This document shows positions 7,685-14,870 of a DNA stretch of 16,756 bases, in pieces; within the stretch, counting starts at the first letter, position 1; each line of letters begins with the position of its first letter. The notes under the pieces were generated by a model, which saw only the letters and a list, made by a program, of their open reading frames with translations, was not told the origin of the DNA and searched no databases. The position numbers and the translations under genes are program-made. Location of the stretch: the NCBI GenBank assembly GCA_002503205.1, contig DARE01000002.1, forward strand, positions 1 through 16,756, read 5' to 3'. Source of the stretch: Thermoplasmatales archaeon UBA447 (GTDB lineage: Archaea; Thermoplasmatota; Thermoplasmata; Thermoplasmatales; Thermoplasmataceae).

Positions 7685-8463
7685 AACATCAGATTTATAT
7701 GGGGGACAGTCTGGAAATACTCAAGCAATTGCCGGAAAACTCTGTGGACATGGTTTTCGCCGATCCCCCATACGGTTTGGCGAAGAAGAGGGGATTGGGA
7801 TGGAAATATAGCAAGCATATTACCTTACATGAGGCTTGGGATATTTTTACAAGAGACGAATTTTTCAAATTCAATCTAGAATGGATCAGCGAGAGCATGA
7901 GAGTTCTTAGACAAGGGGGAAGTATTTGGGTTTGTGGTTCCTTCCATAATATATATCAAATAGGGTTCATCCTCCAGCATCTTGATGCAAAGATAAATAA
8001 TAGTATTGTGTGGTTTAAGCCCAATGCTCAGCCGAATATAACCAGAAGGATGTTTACGGAGAGCACAGAGCACCTGATATGGGCGGTTAAAAATCATTCC
8101 AAAACGAAATGGACATTTAATTATGACGCAATGCGTGCATTGAACGATGGGAAACAGATGAGAAACATGTGGGAAATTCCGCTCACCCCAAAGAGCGAGA
8201 AGTGGGCCGGGGAACACCCAACACAGAAGCCTTTTGAACTTCTGAAAAGGATAATTCTTGCTTCTACAAATGAAGGTGACACTGTGCTGGATCCTTTTCT
8301 CGGTTCTGGCACAACATCAGTAGTGGCTGAATACTATGGGAGGAATTCCATAGGGATAGAAAAAAACTCAGAATATTTACCAATTATTAGGAAGAGGATG
8401 AGCGTCAATCAAGCAAAAATTGATCGAGGCGAGTCAGAAGTTGTTTACATGTATCCGGAATAA
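7681..8463 (+). CDS. Beta-class site-specific DNA methyltransferase (probable N6-adenine)
   Basis: Type II-like DNA methylase. From TTG 7681 the product starts KHQIYMGDSLEILKQLP, the usual N terminus of this family, with DPPY (motif IV) at about residues 28-31 and the AdoMet-binding DPFLGSGTT (motif I) near residue 205, followed by GRNSIGIEKNSEY. Motif IV preceding motif I places it in the beta class; DPPY rather than SPPY favours adenine. The conserved HPTQKP motif X lies just before motif I. About 260 residues is a normal length. The frame can be extended to ATG 7651, but the TTGA overlap with the upstream RHH gene and the ribosome binding site at 7667-7673 favour the TTG. It protects against, or replaces, a partner nuclease that is not evident unless it is the divergent 6955-7452 protein. 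Confidence 0.93.
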   Translation: MKHQIYMGDSLEILKQLPENSVDMVFADPPYGLAKKRGLGWKYSKHITLHEAWDIFTRDEFFKFNLEWISESMRVLRQGGSIWVCGSFHNIYQIGFILQHLDAKINNSIVWFKPNAQPNITRRMFTESTEHLIWAVKNHSKTKWTFNYDAMRALNDGKQMRNMWEIPLTPKSEKWAGEHPTQKPFELLKRIILASTNEGDTVLDPFLGSGTTSVVAEYYGRNSIGIEKNSEYLPIIRKRMSVNQAKIDRGESEVVYMYPE

Positions 8464-8516
8464 TTCGGCCGAAGGAGTTCCTTGGTTCTGTTTCAAATAT
8501 GCACAGATAAGCAGTT

Positions 8517-9818
8517 TCACTCCAACGCACTCAAAGCATCTGGTTTTAATTCCGCTTGGAGCCTGGCAGGCATAAGCTGATTCTTAAAGACCCAGGTGTT
8601 ATGGAATCCCCGTCTTTTGTTGCGATTTGCTCCTCGAAAGATTATTACTTCTATGCCATTTTTCTGACATATTTCGCATCCACACTTTTCCCAGGGCCTG
8701 CTTTCAAGGGTTCGTCTATATCTGTGCTCGAGATTCTCTTCGCCTTTCGAACTCCTTGTTAGGAGTTTGTCATATTCCATTACATTTGCCAAGGCTTCAT
8801 CAACATCAATTTCTCCTCTAGAATAGCTGATAAGTGATTCATACGCCCGCTTTTCCAAGGTTTCCAGTGAAGATTGTGAAATGCCAAGTTCGGAAGTAGC
8901 CTTCAATAAATTTCTATTAGATGAGAAAGGTATTCTAATTGCCGAGTACCATTTACCGTCTGAGGAAAGATAATTCTGTCCGGACCTTAACCAAGCTTTC
9001 CTGAAGAAAGATGCGCTGTCGAAGCTCGTGACCCCTAACTTTTCAAACTCGTTAATATAACTTGGTCTTAGGACACCGAACAAGTGAAGATCCCTGTCCT
9101 CAAGCAACGGTTGTACTGATCTTAGTATTTTGAGTAACTCACCGTTATTATATTGGACCAGCGACCCCAGCGCCACATAGTCATATCCCTGGGATATGAG
9201 CTTTTCAACACTGTCAGCATAAGTTTCAGGACTGTAACCCTGGGCTGCCCCTATAGGCCTGAATTTTAATTTTTTTTCCTTTACTATGCTTATGAATTCT
9301 TCAGAATTCCGTAACGTAATCTGCCTCCTTCTTTCCCTTTCACTTTCTGGCAGTTCCTTGTAGGTTCTTTTTCCATTTTCCTTTACCTGTAAGAATTTTA
9401 TGGCCATATGGTCCGGACTAACTCCAAAATCAAACTTCAGACTAGAGTAAAGAGAAGCGGTCTTCTCTGGCGAATACTCAGGAGGTGGCTCGTACTCTGT
9501 GACGTAGCTGAAGGCGCCACAATCGCCCATTATTTTTATTCTGGAATATTTTGGTATTTTTAGATACTCTTTTACAGATGATATTCCCCTGATCGTTCGC
9601 ATTCCATTACCGTTTGTCCCCAATTTGAGTTTAGACTCAAAGTTGCTTAAGCTGAACAGGATCCCATCGTAAACTGGCTTTTTAGAGTATATCTGGTGAG
9701 CATAGACATCATTTTTGTACGAATTATTTACATGACCGGGTGAAAATTCGTCATTGACGAATTCAAAATTGGGATCAACCCTGTCTTCCCAGTCTGGAAG
9801 GAAAAATTTCATAGTCAT
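8517..9818 (-). CDS. dpdA: DpdA-like transglycosylase of the tRNA-guanine transglycosylase superfamily
   Basis: Related to queuine/archaeosine tRNA-guanine transglycosylases and, by its sequence features, to the DpdA group, which swaps guanine for preQ0 in DNA. Visible: MGDCGAFSYV at about residues 97-106 in place of the TGT DSGGFQ motif, with Asp99 as the likely general acid/base; GAAQGY and GYDYVALGSL (about 190-220), resembling the TGT GxVQGG and GxxIGGL segments; TSFDSASFFRKAW (264-276) with Asp267 matching the covalent nucleophile Asp; and a C-terminal zinc site Cys379, Cys381, Cys384, His406. The length of 433 residues exceeds a plain archaeal TGT catalytic core, and no PUA domain is obvious. 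A TATA box at 9843-9854 places the start at or just before ATG 9818, so it may be leaderless and have its own promoter. It is the last gene of the minus-strand array. The DNA target, rather than tRNA, is inferred from motif style and neighbours. Confidence 0.85.
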   Translation of the reverse strand: MTMKFFLPDWEDRVDPNFEFVNDEFSPGHVNNSYKNDVYAHQIYSKKPVYDGILFSLSNFESKLKLGTNGNGMRTIRGISSVKEYLKIPKYSRIKIMGDCGAFSYVTEYEPPPEYSPEKTASLYSSLKFDFGVSPDHMAIKFLQVKENGKRTYKELPESERERRRQITLRNSEEFISIVKEKKLKFRPIGAAQGYSPETYADSVEKLISQGYDYVALGSLVQYNNGELLKILRSVQPLLEDRDLHLFGVLRPSYINEFEKLGVTSFDSASFFRKAWLRSGQNYLSSDGKWYSAIRIPFSSNRNLLKATSELGISQSSLETLEKRAYESLISYSRGEIDVDEALANVMEYDKLLTRSSKGEENLEHRYRRTLESRPWEKCGCEICQKNGIEVIIFRGANRNKRRGFHNTWVFKNQLMPARLQAELKPDALSALE

Positions 9819-9842
9819 TTAAATGTCATTCCCAGAATACAC

Positions 9843-9854
9843 TATTTGTATATG
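9843..9854 (-). promoter_or_regulatory. Probable promoter of the DpdA-like gene
   Basis: On the minus strand CATATACAAATA is centred about 30 bases before ATG 9818, in the 87-base gap after the nuclease gene. It would give an almost leaderless transcript, so the transglycosylase may be expressed apart from the helicase and nuclease. Confidence 0.5.
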
Positions 9855-9905
9855 AGCTCTAGCTTGAACATTAATAGTTTATGGGAGCAAAGCAGTTGTT
9901 CAAGG

Positions 9906-11108
9906 TCATTCTGTTATCCTTGGTGGCCTCTTATCACTTGACTTTGGGCAGAATGTTTTAAAGTCGCAGATTGTGCAGGTCTCATCCCTTGGCAACATTT
10001 TCCAAGTTTCAAGAATTTTCTTACCTCTCATTTCATCAATAACAGAATTTTCTATCTCAGAAACCGCCCCATCCATGCTCCTTAGGCTCTGGTCTATGTT
10101 TTGCTTATTGACTTGTATTATTCTAATAGATCTGTTAATCATCGACTCAGGAGATAATTGAAGTGAATGAGTTGCTCCATTCCAAGCTTTAAGTGATGCC
10201 AAGTCTTGACTGTTGAGTTTGAGATCATCAGTTGAATTACCCTGTTGAGACAAGACAAGCCTTTGTAATTTTTTAAGGTCGCTCTCTGATGGTACCAATT
10301 CATTAAGGTAGAAAATTATGGCTACTCGAACTCTGTTAGATTCTAATTGCTTTTCTCTTAGCCAAGCATACGTCATGACCTGGTCGTAGTGGTGATTCCA
10401 CTCCGCATCTGAGGGTTTTGGTCTGGCCATACCTTTGTAGTCTATTATGATGTCAAACTCATTTTGCGCAGCTTCTTGCAGTAATTCCTCACCGAATTTT
10501 TCCTCTCTTATTTTTTTTAAAATTAAATTATCAGGTCCAGCACTAGCAACCTTAACTGAGGCCAGAACATCAACAATGCCGGTTATTCCATAATGCCTAG
10601 AGCGACTTATGCTCTCAGAATAGTTCGGCATAGGTCGGGTCCCCTTCAGTTTAACTTCAGCCTCTGAAATCAGGGGGAAAAGATGTGGTGCCCAAACCTC
10701 TAAAGTTCTTTCCACTCTTTTACTTGCTATCAATTTATGTGGGTGATTTTCGTCGGGACAGCCACCCAATTTTTCATTGGGTTCGTCATATGGACAAAAT
10801 ATGTTCGGAGGTGGTCTTACACCTCCTGCTGCAAGGCGTTTATATACTGTCATTTCTATATCACGTATTCTAGATGCCCAATCTAAAGGTAATACACGAT
10901 AATTTGGATTTTTCTTCCACCTCAGATAAGCTTCCTCAAGAGATCCATGTATAAATTGCCCAAACCACAATTGTACTGGTCTGGCTGGAGGAAGTTCTCC
11001 CTTGTTCTGCAAACGATACTGGAGACCGCAGGAATGATATGAGAGAATATCTCCAGTTATGCTATATTCCGGGATTATATACGGTCTTTTTTTTATTTTC
11101 ATTTCCAT
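9906..11108 (-). CDS. Cas4/RecB-like PD-(D/E)XK nuclease with probable Fe-S cluster
   Basis: A 400-residue nuclease of the RecB/Cas4 type. Visible order: Cys27 (SYHSCGLQYRL), His54 (GQFIHGSLE), Asp180 in GITGIVDVL, Asp223-Tyr-Lys225 in DIIIDYKG, then the DQVMTYAWL QxxxY motif (Gln243, Tyr247), and finally CTICDFKTFC with Cys378, Cys381 and Cys387. One upstream cysteine plus three C-terminal cysteines is the arrangement that binds a 4Fe-4S cluster in Cas4, AddB and related proteins. The gene starts at ATG 11108 with a perfect GAGGTGA ribosome binding site (11113-11119) that overlaps the stop of the helicase gene, so helicase and nuclease are translated together. By analogy with AddAB- or AdnAB-like pairs, it is expected to cut the strands that the helicase unwinds. 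No cas genes or CRISPR array are present, so a CRISPR adaptation role is unlikely. Confidence 0.87.
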   Translation of the reverse strand: MEMKIKKRPYIIPEYSITGDILSYHSCGLQYRLQNKGELPPARPVQLWFGQFIHGSLEEAYLRWKKNPNYRVLPLDWASRIRDIEMTVYKRLAAGGVRPPPNIFCPYDEPNEKLGGCPDENHPHKLIASKRVERTLEVWAPHLFPLISEAEVKLKGTRPMPNYSESISRSRHYGITGIVDVLASVKVASAGPDNLILKKIREEKFGEELLQEAAQNEFDIIIDYKGMARPKPSDAEWNHHYDQVMTYAWLREKQLESNRVRVAIIFYLNELVPSESDLKKLQRLVLSQQGNSTDDLKLNSQDLASLKAWNGATHSLQLSPESMINRSIRIIQVNKQNIDQSLRSMDGAVSEIENSVIDEMRGKKILETWKMLPRDETCTICDFKTFCPKSSDKRPPRITE

Positions 11109-11117
11109 TCTTTCACC

Positions 11118-13454
11118 TCAGATGAGTTTAACATTTTTTGATAGCTGTCCCCATTCGTTATTAGAATCTCTTGTCCAGCCGGTTGCTACGTTTTTAACTT
11201 TACCATTAATGCTAGCACTTAGTCCAACTAGAACAAGGCAATCTTGTGGCCTACTATAAGCGACAAAATAATCACGATAAAGATCATTGAAATCTCTGTC
11301 AATAGGTTTGACTGATGACTTTCCAAGTGGGGAATAATTCAATATAAAATCCTCAAGGGCACTTGTGCTTCCAACCTTTTCAGGAAAACGCTTGAAGGCT
11401 TGTTTCCAATGGTTTATGGCAAAGTCAGAACCGACATCCACAATCACCATAGGAAACTCAAGCCCCTTGGATTGATGTATGGATAACACGTTAATTCTAT
11501 CAGATGGGACAGTCTCAAGAAGGTCTTCATTTATCTCAACAGAATTCGTGGCTATTGGTACCATGATATCCCATATTATGTCTTTTATGGATAGTTCTCT
11601 TAATTTATCTTTTCCCTGACCGAGATTTATTATGCCGGACAAAGGCTCTATCATTGCACTTTGCTCCACCGCACGAGTTATTAGCTCAAGATAGGCAAGC
11701 CCAATGAGGTCATTGTGGAGATCAGGCATCCAACCTACTAAATCGTATATTAACTTATTTAGATGAACTACGGCTTTTTTTGATTTTCCGTTATTCAAAA
11801 TAAAGTCCCTTGATTCTTGCACATAATCCTGCAAAGTTCTACTATTTGCTAACTTGTGCTTATTATCATTCAAAAATTTATTAGCCGCAATCTCCCATTC
11901 ATTAAAAGTATACTGTACTTCACGCGGGAGGTTGACAATGGATTCTTGGATAGATTTATCGCCATCGATAATCATCAATATTAACCCAAGCAATTCTTTA
12001 ATTGCTGGTTCTGTGGAAATATCTCTTCCTCTAGGGTTGAATAGTTTTAAAGGTCTGGCGATATCGTTCAATTGATTGCTGAGGAGGAGTGGTAATCGTT
12101 CTTTCCCGCTGCTTGCATATTCCCGAGGAGAATGCATCAAAACTGCTAAATCTGCGGCCGAGCCAGCATTAGCATTTAACGAGATTTTATCACCATTATT
12201 TAATGTAAAACCCCCTTCATTGACAATTTTCTCTATAAATCCCGAAACTGCGCTGACTAGATCGCTTATATTATCCCTAAAAATACCAAGTACTGGCAAA
12301 CCACTTTTATTTTTTCCATTTGGGGGTGAAATTTTGGGTTTTCCTGGGACTCTGGAAGCTTGGTACTTAGAGTCCAAGCCTACAAAGGCATTGACAAAAT
12401 CTATTATTTCCAAAGTTGATCTATAGTTTGTGTAAAGATTAATGGATTTTGCATCAACATTAGCGCAGGATTTGAATCTTGAAACGAAATTTCTAAAAAG
12501 TTCTACTGTTGCGCCCCTAAACCTGTATAATGATTGGTCGTCATCGCCAACAACTACTATGCTTCCTCCATTTTCTACGGCACTCTTCCCCATCCTGAAA
12601 TATATACTTTCCTGCAAAAGATTTGTATCTTGATATTCATCTATCATTATGAATTTTAAATTAGATAAAAAATCCCTAAGGTAACCATTCCTTAGTTTTT
12701 CATCAAAGATCGTTTCAAGCTTCCCATAGTCCAGCAAATTTCGACGGTCAAGTTCTGAGAAATAAGCATTTAACGCTTCTGTTAGTCTTAAAATTCCCTT
12801 ATTTTGGCTGGCATCCTGTTCAAGTTTTTTTAAATCCACCATGTTTGTGTACACTTGGTCTTTGATCGTCAACAAAAGCTCAGCCTTTTGGCGAGCATTT
12901 AGAGAGCCGGCCCCCTCTCCACTTAATGATTTGAGAAGATCCTCCAAGGAGGTGCTGTTGTGCCTTCCATTGTCAAATAACCCGAATCTTAGCATGATCG
13001 AAGTTGATACAAATTTTTCTATAACAACTGGTTCAATCTCTCCGGGAGACTTGTACTCTGCCATTATATCCTGCGCAAGGCTGTCGATTGTACCAACATA
13101 TATTTTATTAAGGTCAATGGTAGACAGGAATTTTATTGTATTTTCATCTTGAATTTGATTCAATAAGCTCTGTCTCAAATCATCGCCCCAACCCAAAACT
13201 CTGGACCGCAGTTCTTGGGCTGCCCTTCTGGTAAAAGTAGTTAGGACTATTTGTTCTGGTTTTTCACCATCCACAAAAATTAGCTTAAGGACTCTCAGGG
13301 CCATAACTGTTGTTTTTCCACTTCCTGGACCGGCAATTATGTACAGTGATGTATTTTTATCCGATAATATTGCATCCCTCTGGCTTGTGTCTGACTTTAA
13401 GTCTTTGTCAAGCGTGTCCTCTGCAGTGGTTAAAAACAAATCAATAGGTATCAA
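11118..13454 (-). CDS. UvrD/Rep-type superfamily 1 helicase
   Basis: A 778-residue ATP-dependent 3'-5' type DNA helicase. All SF1A motifs are readable: Q motif SQRDAIL (about 24-30), Walker A AGPGSGKTT (41-49), TTFTRRAAQELRSR (motif Ia), IMIDEYQDTN (269-278, motif II), VVGDDDQSLYRFRGA (301-315, motif III), NYRST (343-347, motif IV), VLSIHQSKGLEF (about 656-667, motif V) and VAYSRPQD (about 731-739, motif VI, with SRP in place of the usual TRA). There is no nuclease domain at its C terminus; the next gene supplies one. It starts at TTG 13454, inside the stop of the DUF6884 gene (TTGA overlap). The pair may act in restriction of unmodified DNA or in repair linked to base exchange; which one is not shown by the sequence. 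Confidence 0.92.
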   Translation of the reverse strand: MIPIDLFLTTAEDTLDKDLKSDTSQRDAILSDKNTSLYIIAGPGSGKTTVMALRVLKLIFVDGEKPEQIVLTTFTRRAAQELRSRVLGWGDDLRQSLLNQIQDENTIKFLSTIDLNKIYVGTIDSLAQDIMAEYKSPGEIEPVVIEKFVSTSIMLRFGLFDNGRHNSTSLEDLLKSLSGEGAGSLNARQKAELLLTIKDQVYTNMVDLKKLEQDASQNKGILRLTEALNAYFSELDRRNLLDYGKLETIFDEKLRNGYLRDFLSNLKFIMIDEYQDTNLLQESIYFRMGKSAVENGGSIVVVGDDDQSLYRFRGATVELFRNFVSRFKSCANVDAKSINLYTNYRSTLEIIDFVNAFVGLDSKYQASRVPGKPKISPPNGKNKSGLPVLGIFRDNISDLVSAVSGFIEKIVNEGGFTLNNGDKISLNANAGSAADLAVLMHSPREYASSGKERLPLLLSNQLNDIARPLKLFNPRGRDISTEPAIKELLGLILMIIDGDKSIQESIVNLPREVQYTFNEWEIAANKFLNDNKHKLANSRTLQDYVQESRDFILNNGKSKKAVVHLNKLIYDLVGWMPDLHNDLIGLAYLELITRAVEQSAMIEPLSGIINLGQGKDKLRELSIKDIIWDIMVPIATNSVEINEDLLETVPSDRINVLSIHQSKGLEFPMVIVDVGSDFAINHWKQAFKRFPEKVGSTSALEDFILNYSPLGKSSVKPIDRDFNDLYRDYFVAYSRPQDCLVLVGLSASINGKVKNVATGWTRDSNNEWGQLSKNVKLI

Positions 13455-13897
13455 GCACGATCACCAGAATTCGTAATTAGCCAAGTTTTAAACGTACTAA
13501 CCCGTTTTATTATATCTCCCGTCAGAACTTTTATTGGAATATTATGCTTTTCTAAATTCTGTATATCAAGGGCTTGTATGTAAATCCGACCAAGATTGAT
13601 AACTACTTCATTGTAAGAATTTTGATTTAAAAATTCATCTAGTTGCTTTGTGACTGAGTTCCTCATTTCTTTTGCCCTTTTCACGGTCATTTTCTGGTCG
13701 TAGGGAGATATCTTTGTTTTGTGGTCTATAAGCCCGTATTTCGCAGATAAAATCAACACATCGATGGAGTTTAGATTCGTCTTCCTTAGCATTTTATAGT
13801 ACGGACCATCGTACACCTCTATTGCTTCTGCTTCTGGAACTGAGCGCTTCGATTTTGAGCATGGAACAATCAATAATTTTTTTCCAAATGCAACCAT
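13451..13897 (-). CDS. DUF6884-like (YaaA-related) protein
   Basis: A 148-residue protein with the signature of the DUF6884/YaaA-like group: LLIVPCSKSK near the N terminus (Cys and Lys conserved), then VYDGPYYKMLRK, then ILSAKYGLIDHKTKISPYDQKM. YaaA-like domains occur in proteins of 7-deazaguanine DNA modification clusters, and YaaA itself binds DNA; the exact chemistry of this subgroup is not known to me. Its place next to a DpdA-like enzyme supports a role in the same modification, for example handling DNA or the inserted base. It is the first gene of a tight unit: its stop overlaps the helicase start by four bases. No strong ribosome binding site precedes ATG 13897. The family assignment rests on motifs read by eye. 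Confidence 0.78.
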   Translation of the reverse strand: MVAFGKKLLIVPCSKSKRSVPEAEAIEVYDGPYYKMLRKTNLNSIDVLILSAKYGLIDHKTKISPYDQKMTVKRAKEMRNSVTKQLDEFLNQNSYNEVVINLGRIYIQALDIQNLEKHNIPIKVLTGDIIKRVSTFKTWLITNSGDRA

Positions 13898-13980
13898 AAA
13901 AAGACCTTAAGTACTGCCGAATCTCTTACAATCATTTCTTTGCAACAGATATGCCCGTTCAAACTGTCGGATTCTCAAAA

Positions 13981-14070
13981 TTATTCTATCTCCAGTATAT
14001 CCTCAATCTCTTTCAGCTTCCGTGCCATTATCGCTATCTTTAGTTTCACTAGTGCTCTTTTCCTTGACAT
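13981..14070 (-). CDS. Possible 29-residue overlapping ORF with a wHTH-like helical tail
   Basis: An ATG at 14070 opens a 29-codon frame (MSRKRALVKLKIAIMARK then LKEIEDILEIE) that overlaps the last 68 bases of the basic-protein gene in another frame and runs past its end. The C-terminal ARKLKEIEDIL is nearly the same as ARKLKEIEEIL at the end of the winged-helix regulator (15948-16241), and the DNA matches over a 16-base core. It may be a remnant of a second regulator gene, or a real tiny amphipathic protein. There is no clear ribosome binding site. Confidence 0.25.
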   Translation of the reverse strand: MSRKRALVKLKIAIMARKLKEIEDILEIE

Positions 14071-14188
14071 ATACAGGACCATGATCCCATCCATACCTAG
14101 TAGTTTCTTTGGTAGTAACAGTCCTTCCTGGCCTCTTAGTCACAGTATACGCCCTTCTCGTCTTTCTCGGTCTGTTTCTTCTAGACAT
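14003..14188 (-). CDS. Small, very basic hypothetical protein
   Basis: A 61-residue frame rich in Arg and Lys at its N terminus (MSRRNRPRKTRRAYTVTKRPGR) and acidic/polar at the end. It has no recognised domain. It starts directly after the stop of the membrane-protein gene, with a perfect GAGGTGA ribosome binding site eight bases before the ATG (14197-14203), which strongly supports translation. The composition suggests nucleic acid binding or contact with an acidic partner. As the last gene of the ATPase-HNH operon it may be an accessory part of that system. The function is unknown. Confidence 0.65.
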   Translation of the reverse strand: MSRRNRPRKTRRAYTVTKRPGRTVTTKETTRYGWDHGPVYVKEKSTSETKDSDNGTEAERD

Positions 14189-14398
14189 TTATTTACTCAC
14201 CTCATTTATATTATTCCTCTCCCAGCTTATCCTTGCCTTTATTGCAGCAATCGCTGAAATAAAGGTCAGTCCCAGTATTACTAAACTTGAAATGAAACCA
14301 GGCTGACCTAGACTCTGTCTTAACGCAGTCATTATGCCAAATAGTACTATCACTGCGCCAAGGAATAGAATATTTATCGTAATGGGCAATGGATTCAA
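14189..14398 (-). CDS. Small membrane protein with two helices
   Basis: A 69-residue frame with two predicted membrane segments, at about residues 6-26 (ITINILFLGAVIVLFGIMTAL) and about 35-55 (ISSLVILGLTFISAIAAIKA), joined by a short polar loop, and a charged C terminus (RISWERNNINEVSK). It starts at TTG 14398, placed there by a near-perfect AGGTGAT ribosome binding site at 14407-14413. It lies 64 bases after the HNH gene and is followed at once by the basic-protein gene. Small membrane proteins occur as effectors or partners in some defence operons; whether this one is part of the ATPase-HNH system is inference. Confidence 0.68.
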   Translation of the reverse strand: MNPLPITINILFLGAVIVLFGIMTALRQSLGQPGFISSLVILGLTFISAIAAIKARISWERNNINEVSK

Positions 14399-14406
14399 CA
14401 GGGCGC

Positions 14407-14413
14407 ATCACCT
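14407..14413 (-). promoter_or_regulatory. Ribosome binding site that fixes the TTG start of the membrane protein
   Basis: AGGTGAT on the minus strand matches the 3' end of archaeal 16S rRNA and lies eight bases before TTG 14398. Confidence 0.6.
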
Positions 14414-14462
14414 TTTTTATTCCACTTTATTGTCTGATGATAGTTGCCCATAATTTTTTCTT

Positions 14463-14870
14463 TCATTTATTTCCCCTATTCCGAATACATTCATTATAGA
14501 ATTTCTCAAATTCGCTTCTGCGTTTTAAAATAATTTTTCTTTTTTCTTCAATAATTTTGTCTATACGCTCTTCGAATGGCATACCTTTATATTTGTCGAA
14601 ATTTGCCCTCGTCCTCATATTGTTGCAAATTTTGCAGGCCACTCTAAGGTTCCTTTTGTCATTCCTGTATTTTTGATCTTCTCCCGTTAGCTGCGTATAA
14701 GGAATAACATGTTCTCTTGTAAGTTGCATCCATTCTTCAAAGGAACCTCCACAATACTTGTGACAATAAATGCACGTATAGTTGTATTCCTCGAACAGCC
14801 TCCTGCTGTATCCCATTAGAGATGTGTCTTTTTCCCCTCTGCAATTAGATTGTTCTTCCTCTTTGTCCAT
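14463..14870 (-). CDS. HNH endonuclease, PtuB-like
   Basis: A 135-residue protein with a zinc-supported HNH fold: CIYCHKYC (Cys33, Cys36), the catalytic EHVIP (His54), the KRNL Asn (74), and CKICNNMR (Cys79, Cys82, Asn83-84). Such proteins nick or cut DNA with a metal ion. It overlaps the end of the ATPase gene by one base (TAATG), and this close order of RecF/SMC-like ATPase followed by a small HNH protein is that of the Septu system (PtuA-PtuB). A retron-associated or stand-alone HNH is less likely because of the coupling to the ATPase. The C-terminal third (residues about 95-130) is highly charged and helical. Confidence 0.85.
   Translation of the reverse strand: MDKEEEQSNCRGEKDTSLMGYSRRLFEEYNYTCIYCHKYCGGSFEEWMQLTREHVIPYTQLTGEDQKYRNDKRNLRVACKICNNMRTRANFDKYKGMPFEERIDKIIEEKRKIILKRRSEFEKFYNECIRNRGNK

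Noticed and set aside
8464..8473. Palindrome TTCGGCCGAA between convergent genes as a terminator
   Set aside because: It has no loop and no T-run after it; a ten-base palindrome alone is not evidence of termination.
9906..11108. Cas4 of a CRISPR adaptation module
   Set aside because: No cas1, cas2 or repeat-spacer array is present; the gene is coupled to a UvrD-like helicase.
11854..13152. Several plus-strand frames across the helicase gene
   Set aside because: Shadow frames of the UvrD-like gene, whose motifs are unambiguous.
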